Positions 51,938 through 63,222 of a DNA stretch of 64,000 bases are shown piece after piece. Under the pieces are notes generated by a model, which was not told the DNA's origin, made no database searches, and saw only the letters and a program-made list of their open reading frames with translations. Origin of the DNA: JAHIQC01 sp964565645 (GTDB taxonomy: Bacteria > Actinomycetota > Coriobacteriia > Anaerosomatales > JAHIQC01); NCBI GenBank assembly GCA_964565645.1, contig CAZMFQ010000009.1, positions 62,001 through 126,000 on the forward strand, read 5' to 3'. How positions within the stretch are numbered: position 1 is the stretch's first letter; each line of letters starts with the position of its first letter. The position numbers were made by a program, and so were the translations under genes.

Positions 51938-52450
51938 CTAGGTGGGGCTCGGGAAGATGCCAAAGAGCGAGATGATGAAGTCCACACACAGGTACGGCTG
52001 GAAGTTCGTGTGCGGCTGACTGCCGCCAACCGATCCCGCGACCTGCGCTGCCATCGTGCCTGCCTGCGTGTCCGAGTACTGCCGGGCGCCCGGCGAGTTC
52101 GCCCACACGCGGCCCTGGGGCTCGGCGCTCGTGCCGGCATTCGTCGTCGCGAGGGGGGCGTGAGCGTGCGAGGCGATCTGGTTCACCGTGAGCGTGATCT
52201 CCTCGGCGCCACCCGTCTCGGCCAGGACGTAGCTGGCGCCGCCGCCCGCGCCCTGGTGGACCGGAACGCGCCCGCGCAGGTCCGGCAGCGCGAACGTGCT
52301 CTGCCCGTCTCCGCCGTATGTCGTTCCGATCAAGTTGAAGAGCGTCTCGTACTCCGAGATGGGCAGCAGTTGGCCCTCACAGAACATCCAGCCTGCGGGC
52401 GCGAAGTTGCCGGCGAACATGCGGATCTCTCCCACATAGGGCTGTGCCAT
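51938..52450 (-). CDS. Tail-collar domain protein (first paralogue)
   Basis: A 170-residue paralogue: AQPYVGEIRMFAGNFAPAGW, CEGQLLPISEYETLFNLIGTT, FALPDLRGRVPVHQG, ending FIISLFGIFPSPT. It is the most diverged of the three. Its ATG begins on the base after the stop of the DUF6916-like gene, showing tight coupling. Confidence 0.85.
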   Translation of the reverse strand: MAQPYVGEIRMFAGNFAPAGWMFCEGQLLPISEYETLFNLIGTTYGGDGQSTFALPDLRGRVPVHQGAGGGASYVLAETGGAEEITLTVNQIASHAHAPLATTNAGTSAEPQGRVWANSPGARQYSDTQAGTMAAQVAGSVGGSQPHTNFQPYLCVDFIISLFGIFPSPT

Positions 52451-52768
52451 CTAGCCCTCACTCTCCTTGGCCACGTTGAACACGGCTTCGTACCTTGTCG
52501 CAGTCCCTTCGCGAGCCACAGGGACCAGAAACACGTCGTGGACGCCCAGGACCTGGTGCGCGAGCGAGTACGTCGCTTGGTCCAGGGCCGTTTCGCCCAG
52601 GAACTCCAGCGAGTACCACTCATGCGTGTCCGAGTGAGTGCCGGGACGCACCGCGTCGAGCCTGAGCTCGACGCCGAGGACGCTTTCGTCGCGCTCGCCG
52701 GCCGGACGGGCCACGAACACGGTTCCGACCTGCTCGGCGAACTGGGACTGTGCGGGATAGGCGCTCAT
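52451..52768 (-). CDS. Small DUF6916-like protein
   Basis: A 105-residue protein with LRLDAVRPGTHSDTHEWYSL, a beta-rich core and VFLVPVAREGTATRYEAVFN near the end. This pattern is that of the small domain (DUF6916, my recollection) that accompanies collar proteins. Function unknown. Its ATG overlaps the GNAT stop by 4 bases. Confidence 0.6.
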   Translation of the reverse strand: MSAYPAQSQFAEQVGTVFVARPAGERDESVLGVELRLDAVRPGTHSDTHEWYSLEFLGETALDQATYSLAHQVLGVHDVFLVPVAREGTATRYEAVFNVAKESEG

Positions 52769-53244
52769 ACACTCACCGCGCAGGGCAGCTTCATACGTCG
52801 GTAGGCCCCGACTTCGCCGTCGTCGACGAACCCGAAACGCTCGTAGAGACGCTTTGCGGGATTGAAGGACTCGACGTGCAGCACGACAGGCGACCCGAGG
52901 GCCTCTGCCCGAGCGACCACATCGACAAGGAGTGCGCTTCCGATCCCCCGGGAGCGATGCTCGGGAAGGAGCCCCATGTCCATGAGGCGCAGATCCTCGG
53001 CCCTGTGCTCGACGAACAGGCGCCCGACATCGACGCCCGCCACCGTCACGATCGAGTACTCGGCGTTCGGGTAGTGCACGGCGTAGTAGGTGAGTTGCGC
53101 GTGCGACTGGCTTTTCAGGAACGCGTCCTTCTGTTCAGGACTCCACGGCACGGCCGCCAGTTCCTCGGCACGCCCGCTCGCATACACGGCGTGCAGGAAC
53201 TCCGTATCGGACGCCGTGGCGGGGCGCAGGGTGTACTCGATCAC
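52765..53244 (-). CDS. GNAT-family N-acetyltransferase
   Basis: A 159-residue GNAT protein: TLRPATASDTEFLHAVYAS at the N-terminus, the acetyl-CoA site MGLLPEHRSRGIGSALL (pattern RxxGxG/A) and AKRLYERFGFVDDGEVGAY at the C-terminus. The acceptor is unknown. It overlaps both neighbours by 4 bases and so is co-translated with the binding protein upstream and the DUF6916-like gene downstream. Confidence 0.88.
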   Translation of the reverse strand: MIEYTLRPATASDTEFLHAVYASGRAEELAAVPWSPEQKDAFLKSQSHAQLTYYAVHYPNAEYSIVTVAGVDVGRLFVEHRAEDLRLMDMGLLPEHRSRGIGSALLVDVVARAEALGSPVVLHVESFNPAKRLYERFGFVDDGEVGAYRRMKLPCAVSV

Positions 53245-54467
53245 ATCGAGCTCCCGTACACGTCGAGCCAGCCGGTGCGCAGGTCAGGTACGATCTCGTC
53301 GGCAAGCGTGGAGGCACGGGCCGTGTCACCGGCTACGACGATCGGCTCGTAGGTGACTCCCGCAGCATCAGCGGTGGCGGTGGCGATCGTGACCGGTACA
53401 TCGGTACGACCACTCGCAAGATCGAAGGTGACCTTGCCGCGTGCCCCGTCGAGGGTGTTCTCGCCCGCGGGCAGCGCCTCGGCGCCCCCGTCGACAGCCG
53501 CAGCCACCAGTTCGCCCACGTCCCGGCCGAGCATCTCAAAGACGCTTCCGCCGGCGGCGGGCCATGTCAGCGCTGTCGTCGCGCTGAGCCCGGGCGCGGA
53601 GACAAGCCGATCGGAGGCCACACCGGCGACGAGCAGGTGCATCGCCGATGCGCTCTTGTCCGCGGCGACCGCGGCCAGCAACTCGTCGGCCTCGGCGCCG
53701 CTGCAGGCGACGAACAGGGAGTCTGCTCCCGAAGCGGCGGCGGCGGACACCGCCTTGGCCACGTCGCCGGGGCGCAGATGTGTCACCGACGTGCCGACCA
53801 CACTGCCCCCTGCGGCGCGAAGGCCGTGCCCGAACGCGTTCAGGATGTCGAAGCCGCACTCATAGCGCGACGAGATGACGTAGGCCTTGCTCCCGGCACC
53901 CTTCGCGGACCACGAGCCGAGCTCCCAGACACTCTGCCAGTAGCCGAGCGAATGGGACAGCACGCGAGGCTCCGCATCGGCAGAGGTCACGATGTGGGCA
54001 CCCGGATCGACCACGACGACCGGCACGCCGGTCTCCTCGGCAAGCTCGCCGAGGAGTTGTGCCTGCGTGGGGTTCGCGTACGCGATGACGAGATCGACCT
54101 TCTCGCGCTCGACGAGTTCTCGCGCGACAGAAGCGACGCTGCTCGGCGCCGACCCCGGAGCGGTGCGTGCGAACACGGGCGCATCGGGCTTGCCGCCAGC
54201 GGCGAGGCCCTCACGAACGCCGGCCGCGAGCTGGTCGAGGAGCCCCGGGTAGCGGGTCGCGTCCGGGGCGACGACGCCGACGGCCGGGTCGATCATGCGC
54301 GCGAGGGCCGCGAACGCTTCCTTGAGCAGCGGCGTACTCCCGACCGCAGTGATGCCCAGAAGAGCGCCGGCACCCAGCAACAACTGGCGACGCGTAGGAC
54401 CGGAGTGAGCGGCGACCGCAACCTCGCCGGAATCCGGCGCAGGCACGACGTTGGGCTGGTCGGCCAC
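53241..54467 (-). CDS. Tat-exported periplasmic-binding-fold protein
   Basis: A 408-residue protein with a twin-arginine signal TRRQLLLGAGALLGITAVG (about residues 25-43) and a type I binding-protein fold (VGVVAPDATRYPGLLDQLAA to ADEIVPDLRTGWLDVYG), as in branched-chain amino-acid receptors. No permease genes are near, so it may be a sensor or scaffold rather than a transporter. The GTG start at 54467 has GAGGGGG 6 bases upstream. An extended -10 (TGC-TAGCAT) is at 54544-54552. It is the first gene of the surface operon. Confidence 0.75.
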   Translation of the reverse strand: MADQPNVVPAPDSGEVAVAAHSGPTRRQLLLGAGALLGITAVGSTPLLKEAFAALARMIDPAVGVVAPDATRYPGLLDQLAAGVREGLAAGGKPDAPVFARTAPGSAPSSVASVARELVEREKVDLVIAYANPTQAQLLGELAEETGVPVVVVDPGAHIVTSADAEPRVLSHSLGYWQSVWELGSWSAKGAGSKAYVISSRYECGFDILNAFGHGLRAAGGSVVGTSVTHLRPGDVAKAVSAAAASGADSLFVACSGAEADELLAAVAADKSASAMHLLVAGVASDRLVSAPGLSATTALTWPAAGGSVFEMLGRDVGELVAAAVDGGAEALPAGENTLDGARGKVTFDLASGRTDVPVTIATATADAAGVTYEPIVVAGDTARASTLADEIVPDLRTGWLDVYGSSM

Positions 54468-54623
54468 AGTAATCCCCCTCGAATGTACCGGCTTTGCGGC
54501 GAGGAGATACTGTGAGTGATGATGTGTCCCCCGCTCCACGAAGATGCTAGCACAGGCCGGGGGCGGCGGACGCTGCCGTTCACCGAGTCGCGAACGGCGC
54601 CGGCGGGACCGCGGCGGTGGCTC

Positions 54624-55748
54624 CTACGCCCCGCCTGTGATGGCGGCGCCCTGCCCGACGCGCCAGCGGTGGTAGCCGACCACGAACTCGTCGATGTCGC
54701 CCGAGAGCACCGCGTCGACGTTGCCGGTCTCGATGCCGGAACGCACGTCCTTCACGAGCTGATACGGGTACAGGACGTAGTTGCGGATCTGGCTGCCGAA
54801 GCTGATCTCCATCCGTTCACCGCGCAGCGCGTCCATCTCCTCGCGCCGCTTGGCCTCCTCGAGCTCGTAGAGGCGTGAGCGCAGGATGGTCATCGCGGAT
54901 TCCTTGTTCTTGATCTGCGACTTCTCGTTCTGGCACGTGACGACCAGGCCGGTCGGCAGGTGGGTTATGCGGACTGCGGAATCCGTCGTGTTGACCGACT
55001 GGCCGCCGGGGCCGCTCGAACGGTAGACGTCGATGCGCAGGTCCTCGTCGCGGATCTCGACGACGATGTCGTTCGGCAGCACCGGCAGGACCTCGACACC
55101 TGCGAAGGTGGTCTGACGACGCTTCTTCTCGTCGGTCGGGCTGATGCGCACGAGGCGATGGACCCCTGCTTCCGAGGAGAGCATGCCGTAGGCGTTGCGG
55201 CCATGCACCGTGAACACCGCGCGGTCCAGGCCGAGTTCCACCCCGGGAGGCGCGTCGTGCAGATCGACCTTCCAGCGCTTGGACTCGGCGTACTTCACGT
55301 ACATCTTGTAGAGCATCTCGGTCCAGTCCTGGGCCTCGAGCCCGCCCTGGCCGGGAGTGATCGTGATGATGGCATCACCGGCATCGAACTCGCCCGTGAA
55401 CCAGCTCGAGACCTCGAGGCCGTCGACCTGCTTGGCGAGCTCACGCAGGGAGCTCTCCACCTCGGCGCCGAGGTCCTCGTCGTCCTCGGCCAGCGCAAGC
55501 TCGTTGGCGACCTCGGTGTCCTCGAGCGAGGCGACGACCGCCTCGTATGTCGCGACCTCGTCTTTGAGCGCGGAAAGCGACGCCATGGTCGACTGCGCGG
55601 TGTTCTGGTCGTCCCAGAAACCGGGCTCGGCGGTCTTGGCCTCGAGCGTCGTGATCTCGGTGCGCTTGGCGTCGAGATGCAGATACTCGCCCATGCCGTC
55701 GACACGCTGGCGCAGGGCGGCGATATCGTTGGTGCGGTCGGTGATCAT
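54624..55748 (-). CDS. prfB: Peptide chain release factor 2
   Basis: A 374-residue RF2. The catalytic GGQ is in YRSSGPGGQSVNTTDSAVR (about residue 250), the domain 2 core reads VHRLVRISPTDEKKRRQTTF, and the C-terminus has IRNYVLYPYQLVKDVRSG. It terminates translation at UGA and UAA. The frame is continuous through the region (MGEYLHLDAKRTEI) where many bacteria have an in-frame UGA and a programmed frameshift, so autoregulation by frameshift is absent. Confidence 0.97.
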   Translation of the reverse strand: MITDRTNDIAALRQRVDGMGEYLHLDAKRTEITTLEAKTAEPGFWDDQNTAQSTMASLSALKDEVATYEAVVASLEDTEVANELALAEDDEDLGAEVESSLRELAKQVDGLEVSSWFTGEFDAGDAIITITPGQGGLEAQDWTEMLYKMYVKYAESKRWKVDLHDAPPGVELGLDRAVFTVHGRNAYGMLSSEAGVHRLVRISPTDEKKRRQTTFAGVEVLPVLPNDIVVEIRDEDLRIDVYRSSGPGGQSVNTTDSAVRITHLPTGLVVTCQNEKSQIKNKESAMTILRSRLYELEEAKRREEMDALRGERMEISFGSQIRNYVLYPYQLVKDVRSGIETGNVDAVLSGDIDEFVVGYHRWRVGQGAAITGGA

Positions 55749-55803
55749 CGGTGCTGCTTTCGTGCGTGGGAACGCCCGATTTCGGGCGGGAGTGGGCAGG
55801 TGG

Positions 55804-55812
55804 ATTGTAGCA
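55804..55812 (-). promoter_or_regulatory. Extended -10 promoter of prfB
   Basis: TGCTACAAT on the minus strand, 56 bases before the prfB ATG. A member of the extended -10 class shared by several genes here. Confidence 0.55.
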
Positions 55813-55848
55813 CTTCGGTCGGGGCGCCCGGAGGGCCCGCGCGCTGCG

Positions 55849-56169
55849 TCACTCCCCCAGCAGCTCCGCGAGGTACCCGCGTCTCGTATGCAGCACGCGC
55901 AAGACGATCACCGCTTCCGGGCCCACCCGGTAGAAGACCGCATACGGCTCCACGACCACGAACCTGATACCCGGCGCCACGACTTCGTACTCCTCGGCGG
56001 AGAGGGCCACGCCCAATTCCGGAAACTCGCCGAGCCGCAACACCGCCTGCCGCAGTTCGCCGAGGAGTCGCGCCGCCGCTTGGGCGTTGCGCTCGCCGAC
56101 ATACCCGAACGCCTGGTCAAGGTCGTTGCCGGCGGCCGCGGTCAGCAGTACGGGTCTTACTGTCGTCAC
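55849..56169 (-). CDS. RelE/ParE-family toxin
   Basis: A 106-residue plasmid-stabilisation-type protein: VRPVLLTAAAGNDLDQAFGY, FVVVEPYAVFYRVGPEAVIVLRVLH, the alpha/beta order of RelE/ParE toxins. The Tyr and Arg near the C-terminus (FYRV, HTRRGYL) suit the family. Whether it cuts mRNA or poisons gyrase cannot be told. Its ATG overlaps the antitoxin stop by 4 bases. Confidence 0.82.
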   Translation of the reverse strand: MTTVRPVLLTAAAGNDLDQAFGYVGERNAQAAARLLGELRQAVLRLGEFPELGVALSAEEYEVVAPGIRFVVVEPYAVFYRVGPEAVIVLRVLHTRRGYLAELLGE

Positions 56170-56438
56170 TCGACACCGCCATCGAGACGATCGGCGATCC
56201 GGTCGAACAACGCGGCGCCGTCCAGGAGCGGGACACCCGCATCCACCTCACGGTCCGCCGCCAGCAGGCTCACCTGGAGCCGGGTCCGCGCCTCCGCCCG
56301 CTGGAACGTCTCGTAGGACATGACCACAAGGTCAGCCTCGCCGTTTCGTGTGAGTACCACCGGCTCGTCTATCGAGTGGCACAGCTCCGCGAATCCCGTG
56401 TAGTCCTGTCGGATGGCGGTCGAGGGCTTGATGCGCAT
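56166..56438 (-). CDS. Phd/YefM-family antitoxin
   Basis: A 90-residue protein: RIKPSTAIRQDYTGFAELCH, the DEPVVLTRNGEADLVVMSYE core typical of Phd/YefM, and a C-terminal toxin-binding helix (ALFDRIADRL). It binds its promoter and neutralises the RelE-like partner. GGGAG is 7 bases before the ATG; a -10 box TAGAAT is at 56489-56494 on the minus strand. Confidence 0.85.
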   Translation of the reverse strand: MRIKPSTAIRQDYTGFAELCHSIDEPVVLTRNGEADLVVMSYETFQRAEARTRLQVSLLAADREVDAGVPLLDGAALFDRIADRLDGGVE

Positions 56439-56600
56439 CGGGGGTCTCCCATCAGCGTGCGAAGATGGCATATCACCTAGATGCTGTAATTCTAACATGT
56501 GGTACCCCCATCCGCGGACTTCGACAGGGATGCTCGCACAGCGCTCTTAACGGTTGCTGACCGGACCGGAAACGACCAATGGAAGTCGTGAGTGTCGGCC

Positions 56601-56777
56601 CTACCGCAACCAGAACCACGTGATGATGCCGGAGCCGATCACGAACAGCACGAGCAGGATCGCGCACCCGATCATGAACGAGCGGACGAGCTCCGCATCG
56701 TTGTTCGTGGCCTGCTGACGCGCGGGCTTCCGCGGACGATCCGGCGACGCCCCGCTCTCGCGTCCGTTCGCGTCCAT
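56601..56777 (-). CDS. Tiny single-span membrane protein downstream of secA
   Basis: A 58-residue protein with a polar N-terminus rich in Arg, Pro and Ala, then one strong transmembrane helix (FMIGCAILLVLFVIGSGIIT) and a short C-terminal WFWLR. No family recognised. It starts 4 bases after the secA stop, so it is read with secA. An accessory role in secretion is possible but unproven. Confidence 0.6.
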   Translation of the reverse strand: MDANGRESGASPDRPRKPARQQATNNDAELVRSFMIGCAILLVLFVIGSGIITWFWLR

Positions 56778-56781
56778 GCGC

Positions 56782-59541
<2,760 letters not shown>

Positions 59542-59594
59542 AGGGAATCTGCACCTTCTATGAGCAGGGTGAATTCAGGGGTTTGAGCACGACG

Positions 59595-59603
59595 ATTCTA
59601 GCA
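59595..59603 (-). promoter_or_regulatory. Extended -10 promoter of secA
   Basis: TGCTAGAAT on the minus strand, 54 bases before the secA ATG; identical to the element at 25350-25358. No strong -35 box is needed for an extended -10. Confidence 0.65.
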
Positions 59604-59691
59604 CAGGGCATGCCGAAGACCGGGGTGAGCGGGAGGGCACACCATACCTCCACAACAGCCGCTCGACCCCCTGCAGGGCCCAAACGTGCTG

Positions 59692-59726
59692 CGGGGGTCG
59701 ACGACCGCTATGGCCGTCGACCCCCG
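59692..59726. other. Perfect 12-bp stem hairpin in the secA upstream gap
   Basis: CGGGGGTCGACG and its exact complement, separated by 11 bases. Outside them, GTGCTG and CAGCAC can extend the pairing. It is upstream of the secA promoter, so it is not in the secA leader unless a further promoter exists; it would suit a terminator of the BTAD gene (ends at 59936, minus strand). Confidence 0.55.
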
Positions 59727-59935
59727 ACTGCGGCGACTTCAGCACCTCGGGTCCGCATGGTGGGCTTGTGGTCGTCGTGCGATGCCCCTCAGGAGTCTCC
59801 CTCTCCTCACCTACGCGACCTTGTTCCACACGCATCCGCTCGCCTCTTGCCGAGGAACCCGACGTACCTCCCGCCGCCGCCCGAAGCTTCGCGCTCCGGA
59901 CAACCCCACTCTAGCGGGCGGGACTTACCGGTTCC

Positions 59936-62900
59936 TTATCCATCCATTTCCGGATCAGGCTCGTTCTCCTCCATGGCGAGTATCCGGTCATACAACCGCA
60001 TAGTCTCCGAAGATGGATCGAGACCCAAGTCATCACAGAGCCGCTGGCGACACAAGAAGTAGGCATCTATCGCAGCGGAACGACGACCGCACTCGATGTG
60101 GCTCCGCATGACTGCCTGATACAGGTCCTCGGACAGAGGGTCTGTGTCCAGTCCGCGTCTCGCGAACTCCAGCGCGGCCGCATGATCGCCAAGTCGCTCC
60201 GCGCACGCGACTGCCCGGCGCATGGCATCGCAGAACTCCATGCGGTATCTGTCCCGCGCGGACGCGAAGAAGTCCTCATACACGTCGCCTGGCAGCAGGT
60301 CGCCCCGATAGACCTCGCCAAGTGCGTGATAGCACTTCAAGGCTGAGGCCGAGTCTCCGTTGCTCTCGGCGTCGCGGGCTGAAGTGATGCAACGAGCGAA
60401 CTCCTCGATGTCGGAGTCGACTCGCTCCAGGTCAATGCGGCACAACCCGCCGGTGTTGTCAGCGTACTCAAGCGGCGCACCCTTCTTGCCGTCCGGCACC
60501 AGCGCATTCTTCATGATGCTCCAGATGACGTAGAAGTTGTTCCGCGCCCGCTCGGAATCGAGTTCGGGCCACAGGAGATCGCACACCTGCTCACGCGACA
60601 TGTCTCGCCCGCGCTGAAGCACCATCAACGCGAAGAGAAGCCGCGCCTTTCGCTTGCGCCAGTCCTTCTCGCGGACCTGCCGATCTCCTACGCGAACTTC
60701 AAGCCCGCCGAAGAGCTTCACGCGGCAAGGGCGATGAGAGCCAGGAAGCCCCTGCGCCCGTGCCGACCATTGCCTGAGACTCCTCGCATTCCCTTCATCA
60801 AGGCACGACTTTGCAGCTGCATCAAACAACATGGATGAGAGGTGGGCACACACGCGGGGCGACACTGCATCAAATGAAGACATTGCGATGAGCAGCAGAG
60901 GGAAGGCCCGAATGTACATCACCAGGAGGAAGACCGAATGATCACTCTGTATCAGCTTGGCATGGTCGGACAACCTGGCAACCGCCGCATCCACTTCACC
61001 CGATTGAAGGTGCGCAGCAGCGAGGACTAGATCGGCCGTTAGCACGTAGCGCTCGCAATTCGCCTCGATGCACTCGGCACGCACCCACTCAGCTTGCCTG
61101 CGTGCAGCGGTAGCGTCGCCCTGTCGCAGCAGACTGGCCGCCACTTCAATGCTCGCCATCCACTGCAGCCATGGACACTGCAGACTGGCGGACTCCTCCA
61201 TGGCCTGCTCGGCCCATTCAAGCGCTTCGTCTGCTCGACCCGCTGCCCGAGCGATCATCGACAGGTAGGCGAATTGCCTAGACAACTCCATATGATCGCC
61301 CAGAATCTCGCAGCCAGCCACAGCGGCGCGCATAGTGCTAATGGCGCTGTCGTAATCGGCGCGCATCGCGTGGAGCAGCGCCAGACTATCTCTGTAACTG
61401 AGTTCAAGCATTCGCATGCCATAGCGTTCGCTCGATGCAATTGCCGATTCCAAGACCACCTGTGCACGGCCCAGCCGACCTGTTTCTACCAGCGCCGTTC
61501 CCAGGTTGCCGTCAGATTGGATGGCCAGGGCGGCAGAACACCCACGCACACCCCTCGCCTTCAGAATCTCCTCAATCGCATCGGCCCACAGCCCGTCCAA
61601 CAGAGCTTTGATAGTCGCGGCAACCGTGTGCACGCGCACTTGGGTTGAGGGCTCTATTCTATCCCCTGCGGCCATCGATTGAGCGCGCTCAAGGCTCCGA
61701 CAGGATGCTGACCGATCGCCGAGGAAGGCGTGACATAGGGCCATGTAGGCTGCGCACGTTACTTGCATGTCGCGCGAGTAGCATCCGACTCCTGACAGAC
61801 GCTCCAGGCTGGCCAAGGCCGCAGCCATCGATCCGGCGTCGATGTGAAGTCGCGCCAGTAGCATCAAAGCATCACACAGCACCCGTTGGTCGTCCTCAAT
61901 CTCAGCCAAGTCCCTTGCTACGATTGCCTTGCTCATTGCCTCGCCGAATTGCATCTTCTCGCGCAGGACATTGGCGGAGACAATCAGCAATTGGGGGCTC
62001 AAGAGCGTTCTGCGGGCAGGCACGGACTCAAGAATCGACGCAAGCACTTCAACGCCCCCGGATTCAAGCAGGTTGCCTCCGCGCCTGAGGACAAGATCTA
62101 CGATCCGATCGGCATCTCCCGAGCTTCTCGCCAACTCGAACATGCGGATGAAATCGCCTTGCTTGTCCAAGGCATCAATTGCCACATCCAGGAGGGGTTC
62201 GAAATCTAGGCCCACCGACTCAACGAAACGCCGACTGCCGTAGACATTGCCAGCGAGAGCGTGCACACGAAAGTGAACGCCGTCTGTCGCCGATAGATCG
62301 CGCACTAGCGGGATCTTGCTGGCCAGGAAAGCGATTTCGGATCGCATGTCGCAATCCGCTGATTCGGAGAGACATGTTGTCTCCCCCGTGCTCACCATAG
62401 AGACCAAGACCAGGCTGCGCATATGGGCGGTATCAAGTTGAGCCTTCGCCAGCGCGCACAGATGCGCGCTCAATCCGATGTCCGAGCCCTCGCGGTCCTG
62501 AACGCCAAGCGCCAGTTGGCGCGCGAGAACGGCGACTGTGGCGGGATGACCGTTTGAGACTTCTGACACCCAGGCGAAATCATCATCACTGACTTCGGCA
62601 ACGCAACTGGAACCAAGAATCGCACGCATCTCATCGGCACTGAACGCTAGGTGGGCTGAGCCCACTACTGCCGCCGGGGACAGCACCGCAAGAATGTCCG
62701 CGGTAGTCTCCCGCGTGGTGATAAGAACCAGACTCGGGCGCGGGCCGTGGCTGGCGAGCCTTGCAAGGTCATCGCGAAGTCGCGCAGGATCGAAACCCTC
62801 TGGGACGTCATCAAGTATCAACGTCCAGCTACCCAAATGCGTCGAGGCCGTGCATGCGCGCTTCCGGCACAGCTCCTGGCGTTCGTCCCTTTCGAACTCC

Positions 62901-63172
62901 TCGAAGCACGAACCCGACTCCGCCAGCTCCGCACAGACTCGCTCCATAAGGCGTGATGGATCGCCGCCAATCGCATCCCAGTTCAGCCACAATGCGGGCC
63001 AACCGTGGCGTTCAGCGATCTGTGATGCGAACACCGTCTTCCCGTAGCCGGCTGGAGCGCACAAGACAAACAAGCCTCGTAAGTCGCGCGCAACAACACC
63101 GTGAAGTGCATCGCGATCCAATGTGCCAACACAGGATGGTCCGGCTGCAAAGCCGGGTGCTCCCCCAGGCAT
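59936..63172 (-). CDS. Large ATPase-type transcriptional regulator with BTAD domain
   Basis: A 1,078-residue protein. The N-terminal STAND/MalT-like ATPase has Walker A FVLCAPAGYGKTVFASQIAE (about residue 40) and a Walker B LILDDVP. The middle (residues 330-780) is a long helical TPR-like region. The C-terminal part begins VKLFGGLEVRVGDRQVREKD, a winged-helix DNA-binding domain, followed by a BTAD helical domain (YEDFFASARDRYRMEFCDAM to DLGLDPSSETMRLYDRIL). Such proteins sense a signal and activate nearby genes. Targets are unknown. GAGAGGGGG precedes the ATG. Confidence 0.85.
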   Translation of the reverse strand: MPGGAPGFAAGPSCVGTLDRDALHGVVARDLRGLFVLCAPAGYGKTVFASQIAERHGWPALWLNWDAIGGDPSRLMERVCAELAESGSCFEEFERDERQELCRKRACTASTHLGSWTLILDDVPEGFDPARLRDDLARLASHGPRPSLVLITTRETTADILAVLSPAAVVGSAHLAFSADEMRAILGSSCVAEVSDDDFAWVSEVSNGHPATVAVLARQLALGVQDREGSDIGLSAHLCALAKAQLDTAHMRSLVLVSMVSTGETTCLSESADCDMRSEIAFLASKIPLVRDLSATDGVHFRVHALAGNVYGSRRFVESVGLDFEPLLDVAIDALDKQGDFIRMFELARSSGDADRIVDLVLRRGGNLLESGGVEVLASILESVPARRTLLSPQLLIVSANVLREKMQFGEAMSKAIVARDLAEIEDDQRVLCDALMLLARLHIDAGSMAAALASLERLSGVGCYSRDMQVTCAAYMALCHAFLGDRSASCRSLERAQSMAAGDRIEPSTQVRVHTVAATIKALLDGLWADAIEEILKARGVRGCSAALAIQSDGNLGTALVETGRLGRAQVVLESAIASSERYGMRMLELSYRDSLALLHAMRADYDSAISTMRAAVAGCEILGDHMELSRQFAYLSMIARAAGRADEALEWAEQAMEESASLQCPWLQWMASIEVAASLLRQGDATAARRQAEWVRAECIEANCERYVLTADLVLAAAHLQSGEVDAAVARLSDHAKLIQSDHSVFLLVMYIRAFPLLLIAMSSFDAVSPRVCAHLSSMLFDAAAKSCLDEGNARSLRQWSARAQGLPGSHRPCRVKLFGGLEVRVGDRQVREKDWRKRKARLLFALMVLQRGRDMSREQVCDLLWPELDSERARNNFYVIWSIMKNALVPDGKKGAPLEYADNTGGLCRIDLERVDSDIEEFARCITSARDAESNGDSASALKCYHALGEVYRGDLLPGDVYEDFFASARDRYRMEFCDAMRRAVACAERLGDHAAALEFARRGLDTDPLSEDLYQAVMRSHIECGRRSAAIDAYFLCRQRLCDDLGLDPSSETMRLYDRILAMEENEPDPEMDG

Positions 63173-63222
63173 GTCGCCCCCTCTCCAGCCCAGAAGGGTA
63201 CAGCGGACGTCTTAACAGCTAC

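Larger units (their letters stand above)
59542..59935. other. 394-base gap between secA and the BTAD regulator
   Basis: It holds the secA promoter (59595-59603), a strong hairpin (59692-59726) and otherwise no convincing gene. Short frames on either strand are Arg/Pro-rich or lack ribosome sites. It could be a remnant of a lost gene or contain a regulatory leader of secA. Confidence 0.6.

Noticed and set aside
50879..52450. Prophage, suggested by three tail-collar genes
   Set aside because: No capsid, terminase, integrase, lysis or tail-tube genes flank them; neighbours are cellular genes in a tight operon.
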